A DNA stretch of 64,000 nt from Eudorina sp. 2006-703-Eu-15 (lineage: Eukaryota; Chlorophyta; Chlorophyceae; Chlamydomonadales; Volvocaceae): the NCBI GenBank assembly GCA_003117195.1, contig BDSI01000015.1:48501-112500 (forward strand), written 5' to 3'. The notes beneath the pieces are model-generated. The model was not told the DNA's origin. It did no database searches and saw only the letters and a list, made by a program, of their open reading frames with translations. The position numbers and the translations under genes were made by a program. Numbering within the stretch: the stretch's first letter is position 1; each line of letters starts with the position of its first letter. This document shows, piece by piece, positions 45,727 through 56,158 of the stretch.

Positions 45727-48569
45727 ACCCGTAGTACGTAACAAAGTGCGCGATACGGGCTAGGCCCGAGGAGTATCCTACAGCGTCATCCCGTCGCTGC
45801 AAACACGGATAGATGTGACTGCCCAACAGGCAGGGGCACCGCTCCTGAATGAATGAATGAATGAAATTATGAATGAACGTTACAGCGGACCCCAAAGGGA
45901 TCGCTCATGTCGAAGCCACCGTCGAACCCACTGTCGAAGCCACCGGGTCCGGTGCGTCTTGCGTGTGTGCTTTCCGCATGCTCGTACCACGTCGTACAAG
46001 GTCGTACCTGGGACTGACCACCGAACCAGACACCCAACGGGTCAGGAGGGAAGCAACAGGGCCGCGATGACAGGCGCGCACGCACGCCACGCAGGAGTGT
46101 ACGATGACGCTGTGCGTCATCTACGGCATGCAGAATCCGTGAGATTCTGATGCTGGGTGGCCGCAGCATTGACAACGCAGCAGATAATCGTTTTCATGAG
46201 AATTTGCCTTACCGCTTGTAGTAATAAGATGGAAGGTGTGCTTGCTTCCATGGGAGGAGGCGAGCTAGTTACTGACTGGATTACCTGCCACGGGACAGTA
46301 TGTATGGCAGATGTCGCAGTGGCAACCTGTCAGTACTCACGATATGAACTCGCGAAATTACTCTTTCAGTCGCGCTCTCCGTTCACTCGCAACCGTCGTA
46401 CTCTCTGTCAGCCGAAGACGCTTTCGGCAAATATACAGAAAAACCTTGGTTTCTTTCGTTTCACTCAGAAAACCTACAGCGTTCGGTACATGGTACATGC
46501 CCCTGCAAGTCGGTCGCCTTCAAGTATGGATGGCTTTCGGCCGCCCCAGCGTCCAATGAGTCCGAACCTTGAAAATCACCACGAACCGTGTCCTGTCCGT
46601 CCCGCGCGCCGTACAACGGTAACCCTTAATACATTACCTCTGACACGTAAGCGTTAGAAATCACAAAACTCATGTCTGTCAGTGTGTGCTGGTTTGTTCC
46701 TTTCCTGTCGGTCAGCCGCACTGGGGTCGGGTCGGGGTCGCTCCTCCGACGGGCGCGTCGATAAGCCCTCGCAGCGACCGCCTCGGGGGGGAGGGGGGCC
46801 CGCCGCGGTGTCGCTTAGCTCGCAGCCCTGCGCGGCCCTGCGCCCCGACCCGGCCCCGCATGACCCGGCAACGCGGCCCCAGCGCAACCGCTCCTGAGCG
46901 ACGTGCTGGTCCTCTGGGTCCCGGCGGGTACGCAGCCACATTCTTACGTTCGTTTTGTGGTTGTCAAAGTGATCCGAGATCGGCCGTTGCTGCGGAGCAA
47001 ATCTTGTCGTTCAGGCTCTCTGCATTTCTTGCCAACCTGAAGATGTGGGAGCTCACGCAGGATACTCACTGACTCATGTCGCTTATGCGGTCCTCGCCAG
47101 CTTGTTCGGACGCCACTTGCCTCACCTCCATCAAGGCCAGTCACTTCAGCCCGATTACCAGGACAACGCAGCTGAATGAACGACGCAGGAGCGCGAGAAA
47201 CACCGTACCAGATCGCGGGCCGCAAACACTGCCTGACCAAGGAATGCATACCGCGCCATACCGCATCTGACTTACTCGATCACAGTAAAAATATGTTGAA
47301 ACAATACCGAAAGCACCCAAGCAGCAACGCGCCGCAAGCGTTATCCGGCGTTTTGTCGGCGGTATCGGCCAAGGAACTTATATACCTTTTAAAATCATAT
47401 TGTAGATGGCATTCTTTGGTAAATATTTATCCTTGAGCAAAGAATTGGAATCGACATGAAACCAACTTCCAGAGTCGCGAACGGGAGGAAAGTCAGGATG
47501 CGGGCAAGCCACCAATGCTGTCACTAATAAAATGCTTACGATACATATATATATTTTAGCATGTACTTGTGGCATAACCTCGTCAGGTTTTCAGCATCAA
47601 GGATCACATCGGAACGGCAGCTTGAAGGGACCTGAAGGAGGCGGCGACGTTTTCATATTTATGTATGCAATGTTTCTAACTTGCAGAATTGTAGCTTAAC
47701 CTCGCTGTAGGAGTCCTAACAGAAAGAACTGTACTTGCGATGGGAGGTTCCACCCTGTTTCACCGGTTGCTCGGCCCTGCTCGGCCGGCGAGCGCGGCCG
47801 GGAGATCCCAGATCGGAGTTGGTGCATTCACATGCTACAGGGTCGGGCCCTGTCGTAAAACTATTGATATTTCGATATAAATTGTGGGAACGATACTTTC
47901 CGTCTGGGGGACTTCAGCCCACATTTACCCGTTCTGTATGTATTTGAGCACTACGTGCGGCTCTGTGCGTCTTGCAGATACGTCGATTGCCAAAGCGGGG
48001 TGATACCGCCCTCGAAGCCGTCGCCACAGTAAGACTACCTGGTAAGTGCTGTGCCCGTGGTGGCAAATTTATGCTTGGAGCACGATGGCCATCATGCAGA
48101 GGGGCCCACGCTCGCTGTGATATGGTGATGACGTACGATATGATGGCCATCACAGTAAAACTCGTTTATTTATTTATGTATTTGTAATGAGCCAATAAGG
48201 GCGCCTTCCGCTGACTTATACGAAGACACGCAGATAGGGCTCTTTGATGCTTCACCTGATGAATTTATTGTTACCAATGTTTCCCTTAATGAGTGAGGTT
48301 GATTGTGCTACTGTGCGCCCGCGATGTCGTAAAGTCTGCGACGTTCTCCGACACCACCAACATGTATAGAGATTGTCACTGCCAGCAACACCGGCAACAA
48401 TTTAAAATGAATATAATCTCCCACGCTTTCCCACCATTCTCAGTGGTATTGGGGGGACTAACCGAATCTCATATCCTCTCCGCTGCAACCCCTCCGGTGT
48501 TGCGGGCGTTCTTCATGTGCAGGAGCGCACACAAGACGACGCTGATTCCAGATAACGACGCGCGTCAAG
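45727..48569. other. Array spacer upstream of G5, no gene seen
   Basis: Copy of bases 222-3081 with scattered one-base deletions up to about 48110. It keeps the empty transposon site at 47728-47730. Confidence 0.6.
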
Positions 48570-51500
48570 ATGCGGCTTTCGAGCGGGAGCACGCTGGTCC
48601 TGTGTTTCGCTGCCGTCATGGCACTACTGGTTCCCACAGCCTCGGCGTTGTGCAGGAAGCCTATGCGCGGGGCGACTCTTGCCGAGCCCCCTGTCGTGGT
48701 CTGGGGCTCCGAAACCATGTGAGTCACTGGGCTATGCACATTGGTCGTCTGCCGTACATGACTGTGCAGAGATGCACTCGAGTGTGTTTTCGCTGGATGG
48801 CTAAAAGCTGATCCGTGGTGGGTCGCAGTCAACCCTTGATGAGTAATGTTCCGTACACCCACCCATACCTGCTTGCTGGCACATGCAGGATCGGGTTCGG
48901 CAGCGGTTTCCGTGAGAGCCAGGGTGCCAAGCCCGGAGTGGAGGGCCCGTGGCTGGGCCCCTTGGTAACGGCCCTGATGCTGACGCTGATTTCGCGCTGG
49001 ATGTTTCTCCACCGTCCCGCCAAGCCGTCCACCCTCTACTGGCTGGTCACATTCTACCCTTTTGCCACCGCCATTGTGGAGCTCATCCGGGTCAATTTCG
49101 ACTCATCCCGCTTCGGTTTTCTGACGGCCGCTTGGCACAACCTGCCCGAGTACGGCATGCTGTTGTACATGTTGCAGAGCAAAAAGAACGCCGACAAGGT
49201 TAGCAAGCCTGTCGCATCACAAAATTTCAGCTAGCCGTCATCCTTCTTGCACCCATGGCTGTTTGGTTGTCGTGCATTGCTTCGAAGAGTGGCATCCCTT
49301 GCGAAGCGCGACTGCCAGTCCTTGCTGTTCCCCGCCTCTTACCCCGACCCTGCTCGCAGTACTTTCCCCTGGTGCTGCTGTGGGAGTGGGTCCTGCACGT
49401 CTGGATCATGTTCGTGCCCTCCCTCAACGGCATCATGCGCGGCGTCTTCTTCGCGGGCTTCGCCGAGCAGCTCACGGGCATCTGCTGCGACTTCTTGCTC
49501 ATGGTTGTATTCACGTACATGTATTTCAGCGCCAAGGTTAAAGGCACTTCGGAGGCTCAGGGCACGACCAACGTAGCAACCGAGGATCCCACCAAGTCCC
49601 TCAAGGTGCGGCGCTCCCCGTGGCTGCATACCGCTTGCGGTTATCCTGGCGTGCTGGTGGGGACTAACCGCAGCGTGCGTCGCCCTTACATCCCCGCCTG
49701 GCCTGCCTGCCCCTGACGATCCCCCACCATATGGCCCCATATCCCCCATCCAGACGGCCTACCTGTACGCCATGTTGGGAGCCTACTGCCACATGCTGGA
49801 GATCGGGCCGCTGGGTGAGGACGCAGCAGAGGATGGAATTGGTTGGGACGGGATTAGGGCCCCAAAACCACTGGGCAGGGATAATAGGTCAGGGCTGTGA
49901 TGGGCGACGAGCTGTGTGGTCACCTCTACGACACCTTGGTTGGAGCAGGTACAAATGAGCAGTTACAAATAATTTCACATTATTTCCGGAGGCTGACGTC
50001 AACAACGCTTCCGTTCCGCTCTGCTTGTCCCTTTGCGCAGTGGTCATGCTGAGCGGCATCGCACCCCGTCCCTACCTGCCCGTCTGCATCATCGTGGCCT
50101 TCACGTCGCCCATCACCATGTACCTGTACGGCAAGTTCATCCAGGAGTACACGTCCGGCGCAGCTGCCTCCATCTCCGAGACCAAGGACGCCGTGAAGGG
50201 CAGTACGACACGGAAGCTTTTGGCGCTCGGTATCGTGCTGGGCCTCTCGTTCATCCTCAGCCCTGCACTCGTGCCGTACTGCCCGGGGACCGCCCCCGTG
50301 AAGCCCGGGGCATTGAACGCCACTGATGCCACCTGCACCTCCCTGCTTCCGACGCCCGCCGCGGCCCCTGCCATGTGCCTGTCCAAATCCAAGCTGACCG
50401 GTACGACAACCGTGTGGCCCAAGCCCGGCAAGGAGCAGGCCGTGATGGACATGGTGGCCACCATGCCCGGACCGATTCGCTTGGAGGACGGGTCGCTCGG
50501 GTACGACATTGCATACGGCCGTGACCACGAGGGCCGCTTTGTGGTCAAGTTCTTCGAGTCCTGGAGCTCCATCACCTCCCTCTACCGCCACATCTACACG
50601 AGCCCCACGGTCAACCGAGTGTTCCGCAGTCCCGAGTTCGCTGCGCTGGTGGAGAAGCAGCTGCTCGAGGGCCCCTTCGAGGTGAGCGGCTGTGGGCGCT
50701 AAGACGCGCTCTGCGTTCTTTTACCAGAGTCCGGCTGTCCGGGTCTCCGGGATACAGCACCTGTACGTCCGACTTTCTGTAATGACAATTGCCTTTAAGG
50801 ATAAAGCCTTTAAGGATGAAAGATGTTATAGCGGACCCCGCGGGTCATCGGTGACAACGGCGACAGCCGAGGCTTTCTCATCATACACTGCACCGAACTT
50901 GCGCCACAATGGCGCACCGGACAGGCTCCACAAATGCACCGAAACACTCCCGGGCCCACACTACCAGGAAACCACCCCGTTCCTGAGATCCAACCCCGGC
51001 TAGGGATGAAGCCCGCTCAGGGGGATTAAGCCACCAGGGCGCCCTTAATATACTGCCTTATTATATGTATGAGCAATAAGTTATGGACATGGGGACGTGT
51101 ACGGATGTGTGTCCTTCATTTTTTCCCGCTGACCCTCATCGTACCGCGCAGGCCGCCGTCCCCTGCACCGAGGCCCAGTCTGAGGCGGTGCCCGTCACCC
51201 TGCCCTTCTCCACCATCGTTGATGCCCCGGTGGACTGCCTGTGGGCCAAGTTCGACAACTGGTGCGGAGACAGCAGCTGGGTGTCCCGGTCCAAGGTGGG
51301 TGCGCGGCAGCTCTCCAGGGGTAACGGTTGGTACAGGTAAATAAAGTGAGAAGGGAGAGGTGGTACGGCGCCAACCGTAAATCAGCTCAACCACACCTGT
51401 ACACGCACCCTTGGTTCCTCGGCACCGCCATATGTATGCCCGTTTCCTTCATGCAAATAAGAGCCCTCATGCCCGCTTACTTCCCTTTCCCGTCCCTCCC

Positions 51501-52713
51501 GCTGCATGCAGGGAGTGGAGTGCTCGCGGCCCACCTCGCCGCTCCGCATCCTGCACTTCAGCTCGCTCGACATGCCCGTCCTGCGCCAGGCCGCCCCGCT
51601 GCCGCCTCCGGAGCAGCCCGAGGGAGGCCACCGCCTCATCTACTACCCGCTGGAAGGTGAGAGGACTCCGCTTGAGGGCTTGTAATCGATGAACAAGGGG
51701 AAGCTCGATCCTTGGTTGGAACAGTCATTACACTGCGGCATGTAAGGCGTCCTCTGGGCTATCATAGTTTGAGTTTGTCGGGCGTCGTTTGTTTGAGCTC
51801 ATTTTGCAGCTTGTCGTCAGAGGTAGTTGTGAGGCATGACTCCAAAAGACATGCCTGACGTTTTGTTTGCTGTGGTGTGGGGTCTGTATGTAAGATCGGT
51901 GTGCACGCTCATCCGCTGCTGTCGCCGTATACTAGGGTCTCCTGTACGACTCTGCCGTATCAGCTTACACATTGAACGTGTGCCTCTGCTGCTGCGTGCC
52001 TCGTTCTCCCCTCCATCACCTCTTTTCAGGTGGATTCATCGGTTCGCTGGGTGAGAGCTACCGGGGTGACCTTACCATCGTACCGGCTCCCGAGGACCCC
52101 ACCAAGACACTGCTGACGTACAAGGCCACAATCATCGCCAAGGACGCCTCGAAGACGCAGGAGATGTACGACCAGATCTTCAACGACTTCAACAACCACC
52201 GGATTCCATTCCTGCGTGAGGTGAGCAGCAGGCAGCAGGGCAGGGGTGGTGCAGGCAGGGCAGGGGTGATGCAGCAGAGCAGGGGTGGTGCAGCTTCCCT
52301 CGCTGGCAGGACATGACTGCTGCGTGCGCGAGGTAAGAGGAAGCCCGCACGCACGCGAGGCACAACCCCTGCCGTCACGCTCCCTCTTGGCCTCTCGCTT
52401 CCCTGCCTGCCTGATGACGCATGCATGCATGCATGCATGTTGTGCGACTGATCTCCGTCCACTGCTGCACGCTCTGCGCCGTGCACTGGTGAAAACGCAA
52501 TGAAACATTCGTCTGCTGGGGCGGGGCTGCCGCAGATGTGTTCACCTGAATAGCTGAATAATAAAGCTGCTGTGGAGTACGTATGTAACCTTGCCCACGC
52601 ATGTTTCCCGCTTGATCGTTTTTTCGTGTCTGCAGTGGGGCCGCAACGTCGGCCAGAATTGCAAGGTAACCGGTTCATGGAAGCCGCAGCAGATTGCCAG
52701 TTCGACCGCGTGA
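48570..52713 (+). CDS. G5: membrane protein with ABM-like and SRPBCC domains, intact copy
   Basis: Exons: 48570-48718, 48889-49198, 49360-49605, 49754-49814, 50041-50681, 51152-51295, 51512-51656, 52030-52220 and 52636-52713. All lengths equal G1's, giving 654 residues with the same domain order and, as far as I can compare, the same protein sequence. It is the last gene of the homogeneous array: identity with the other units ends at 52782, 69 bases after the stop. Intron differences from G1 are limited to a few homopolymer changes. Confidence 0.85.
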
Positions 52714-52782
52714 GTCAATAGTTAGTCGATCGGCCCAATGTAAAATAAGAGGATTGACGGTCTTGCTGATGGGATCATGGGC

Positions 52783-53613
52783 GCGCGTCTCGATCGTGAG
52801 GGTACCTGATTGGCTGGCCCAGCCAAGGCGGACACACAGATTGCCCAAGCAAGTTGCTTGCTAGCTTGTGGAGCCCTGTGCGTCATACATCTTCACATGC
52901 ATTTCCTCACGCGCACCACGCAGCACGATCGAGTGGTCCCCTCGCAGTCCCCTCGTAGTCCCCTCGTACGAGAAGTGCGAGAGGTCATGTGGCATTATCT
53001 TGATTATTCTTTGTTTAGGTACTCATATCGATTGCTTGTTGGGATGCAACAGTTTAGTACTGAGGTTAACTGATGAGTCCGTGCGTGTGTTCAGCGGTGA
53101 AGTCCATGTGTGTGTGTGCATGGGGATATATATGTATATGTATGTGTACATAGCCGCGCCATACAACGGCTATGGCTTACGCTGTAGGCGCGCAGTGGTC
53201 GTCATGGTCCTACGGCACCGGCTTCGTTACCCTGCTGCTGAATAATACAGCAATGTGCTCATCTCGCTCGTTCTTCGATGCATTTGCATCGCACCGTATT
53301 GAGTCTCGAAGGCGTCGTGATACTTCGTAATATTATCTAGCCAGCGTACTGCATCTGGTTGTCACTGAAAGGCATAGGCAGGCTTGGCACCTGGGCAGGT
53401 GGACGAAATGCAGGTCGTACGGATGGAAGCCCGTTGTCGTATCGTTGCAGGCAGCAGATGCCGCCCGAGGAGAATGTGGGAGGATAGATGTGGCGTGGAA
53501 TGGTCTCAGCAGGTACCAACTTTGCAGTGGTCGGGGCAACAGAGACGGCGTACGTGCTTGCCTCGATGGTCTCTAGAGTTCTATCTGTTTATATCGTTGA
53601 TCCGTTTATTTTC
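52783..53613. other. Single-copy region beyond the array, no gene seen
   Basis: Sequence unlike the array begins with GCGCGTCTCGATCG. It contains alternating GTGTGTGT and ATATATGTATATG tracts near 53108-53150, and only short frames without domains. Confidence 0.55.
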
Positions 53614-53689
53614 GGGTCCGCTGTAACGTTCATTCATTCGTATATGCTACACAAACGAAACCGCACCACCGTGGCGCACCGGAGCGACT

Positions 53690-54012
53690 CCATCAGCGCA
53701 CCGAAAAACCCACCCCGCACCCACTCTACCAGGGAACTGCACCGAAGCCCCGGTGAACGGCGGTCGTAACTATAACGATCCTAAAGGAAGGGGAACCGTA
53801 TGTCGTCTCCCTTCCCCTGTAGCGTTTGGTGACAAAGTAAGGCTACTCGAGATGTTGTGCGGGCTCTTTGATACTTATACTGTGTGCTATGCCGTACGGT
53901 TGTTACATCCCCTACGGGCACAAGGGAGAAACAGAGGGGACTGCTTCCCCTTCCCCTCCGAGGACAGGGGGACCGCATTGGTCCCTGTAAGGGTTTTTCG
54001 GTGCACTGATGG
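53690..54012. repeat. Inverted-repeat segment with an internal LSU rRNA-like fragment
   Basis: Bases 53690-53711 and 53991-54012 are inverted copies over 22 nt with one mismatch (core GCACCGAAAAACCC). The 279 bases between them include the LSU rRNA-like stretch at 53743-53784 and G/C-rich hairpins such as GGAAGGG...CCCTTCC at about 53785-53815. It could be a small mobile element that picked up organelle DNA, or a foldback structure. Confidence 0.6.
53743..53784 (+). pseudogene. Organelle-type LSU (23S) rRNA fragment, helix 69 region
   Basis: The stretch reads like the conserved domain IV segment of bacterial-type 23S rRNA: CGAAGCCCCGG, then GAACGGCGG, then CGTAACTATAACG and TCCTAA. By recall it differs from the E. 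coli sequence at about three positions in 42. After TCCTAA the match is lost to a G-rich hairpin, and a possible GTAGCG resumes near 53819. Nuclear-type 28S differs here (AGTAACTATGACTCTCTTAAGG), so a mitochondrial or plastid source is implied. It is too short to be a working rRNA gene. Confidence 0.65.
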
Positions 54013-54377
54013 ATCAATCCATGATAATCAAGCCTGCTCAGGGTGATTTAGCCACCGGGGCGCCCTTTTGGCCAACCACCATCACAGCCCAAGACCGGCA
54101 CTACTCGTCTCCGGCGGCAGCCCCTACCAGCGTCAGCATGACGCCGTTCGTGCGGGTTCACCAGGTGGCAGCAGGTGACAACAGCAGGTGACAACAGAGT
54201 AGCGCCTCCGTCATGAATTCCGCCTGCAACAACGAATCTGGCCCCTTCCCGGCCACGGGATTCGGCGGCAGGTCCGATGCGGTTCTCAAGAGAGGCCATC
54301 CTGAGTCATGCAGGTATACCAGGTTACTAGTGCGCCACCCAAGATGGTGATCTGTCTGCATGACTCTCCCGCGCCCC

Positions 54378-54545
54378 ATGGTGTGTTGGCCGGTATGTCT
54401 GCATGCTCCGTCCCCCCCGGGCCCGCGGGTGTTGGAGGGTGGTGGCTGGGTGCGCAGTCCTGTGTGTTGATGAGATGAGGTGCCACCAAGCTGTCTGGGC
54501 TCGTTGGACGCCCGGTTTACAAAGGTTCCGCCTTGTAACGGTAAC
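54378..54545 (+). repeat. Dispersed repeat, related to 62548-62705
   Basis: It shares ordered blocks with 62548-62705: GGTGTGTTGGCCG, TCTGCATG/GGCTGCATG, GGGTGCGCAGTCCT, GTTGATGAGA, CTGGGC.CGTTGGA and CTTGTAACGGT. The remainder is diverged. No coding potential is seen. Confidence 0.7.
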
Positions 54546-54559
54546 AAAACAAATATGCA

Positions 54560-56158
54560 TGCCCTTCATTTTTAGAGCGGTGTGCTTACAAAGATGTTCG
54601 GACGTCTGATGCAGCCATCGCACTGATTACGCAACGCGCAACTCAAATCACAGGTATAATGTTTTCTTATGCGAATGTATGTTAAACCCACTCGCTGCTG
54701 AAGGAGGGTGTCTCCGCGTCTATCTTCAGCATGCAGCGGCCAAGAATTCTTTATTTCAGCAGTGTGTGTCGGAGATCATGCTAAATTAACTTTTTCAAAA
54801 ATATTATGATATTAAAACTGATGTTGCATACCGTGTAGGAGATAGGGTAGGAGATTTTGTCAGCTGCGTGACGCAAGGCGGTCATTGCCAGCTAGCAGAG
54901 CTACGCCCTCGCAACGGGCAAATGCAGGCAATTCCGTGCGAGCCTGTTGAACCGCAACCGTCGTTCTGACCTGCTATGTGCTACTTCTCAATGCCATGAA
55001 ATCTTGTTGTTCGCGCCGTCTCCCTTTCGTAAAGCTCTGTTGCGGTACCTAGCGTTTTGCGTCTAACGACGCGTCGCGGCGTGAAGACCCTTTGGAGCTG
55101 CAAATTCACAAACATTTTATTTTATGAAGTAAACAACACAATGCAAATAACAGATTGGGCCGGCGGCGGATGGCGGTGTGCAAGAGCTTCCGCCAGATGC
55201 ATGTTCGGACATTGTGTAACGGTCACGGAGCGGCTGGAAATGATGGGCAAAGGTCCAGCAGTTGGACATTGTACTGCGGTTTTATCGTCAGCTGCAGGCT
55301 ATATAATGACCCCAGCTGCACATGACGATTAGAATCAAGTTGCTTGTTTGACCTGCGGAGATCGCAGACTTATTTGGCGAGCGATCAACTTGCTTGTGCA
55401 CATCCGGTGGAGTCGACTGCGTATCAACTGCCCCTTCCAAAGAACGGTGAGAACTAAACCTGTTTGCCGCCAACAATCGACCCAAATGCCGTCACTTTGT
55501 TCAACATCACAGAACAGTGGTGGCCGAGCGACCGTCCGTTGAGCGGCGCGCAAGGAACGCCTCGGTGTTGCCGCGTCACCGCAGGACATGCACCCACTCG
55601 CCAACGAAACACATAGTTGTGCAATAATGTAGATTTGTTTCTTATATTGTGATTATTCAAATGCCAACCATTGGCGCTTTCATGGCTCCATCGCAGGCGG
55701 TTAGTTGGCGGCACATTCGTATCGTCCCAAGTGTATTTAGGTGCGCAAAAAAATTACTATGGTAATAATTTTTAGATTCCTATGCAGAGAAATTCTTCTG
55801 CCACGTTAATGTCGACGACCTTAAACCTCGAGCATACTTCGCAAAGTTAAATTTTCTCAATTCCCATTGTTCCCCGGAAGCCCGATTCACCTTCTTGACA
55901 TATAGGATTTCCTTACCGGTCGACATAGTGCTCATCTTCCCATCCGCCGGAGCTGACGGTGGTCGTCGAGTGGTCGGTCAGAACTGCCCAATGCTGGTTC
56001 GTTCCGGATGCATGCCATGAGGAATACAGTTCCGCTAACTAATTGTATTCCGCCGCTGCTGCTGCACATGTATCGACGCCCTATCGACGCCCGTCACCAG
56101 GTGCTTCTGCTACGCCGCATTGCGCAGGCTCACGATGACCATAAGGCCGCGCATAGGC
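54560..56158. other. Intergenic region upstream of G6, no gene seen
   Basis: About 1.6 kb of moderately AT-rich DNA with short frames only. AT-rich stretches near 54780-54830 and 55740-55770 could be promoter or terminator material; nothing specific is recognisable. Confidence 0.5.

Larger units (their letters stand above)
53614..54075. repeat. Repeat family member related to the array intron-5 segment
   Basis: The left end, GGGTCCGCTGTAACGTTC, is the inverted form of the motif at 369-400. The middle has CACCGTGGCGCACCGGA and CTACCAGGGAAC blocks, and the right end has AAGCCTGCTCAGGG and GCCACCGGGGCGCCCTT. These parallel 5334-5560. The two halves are separated here by the inverted-repeat segment at 53690-54012. 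Confidence 0.5.
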
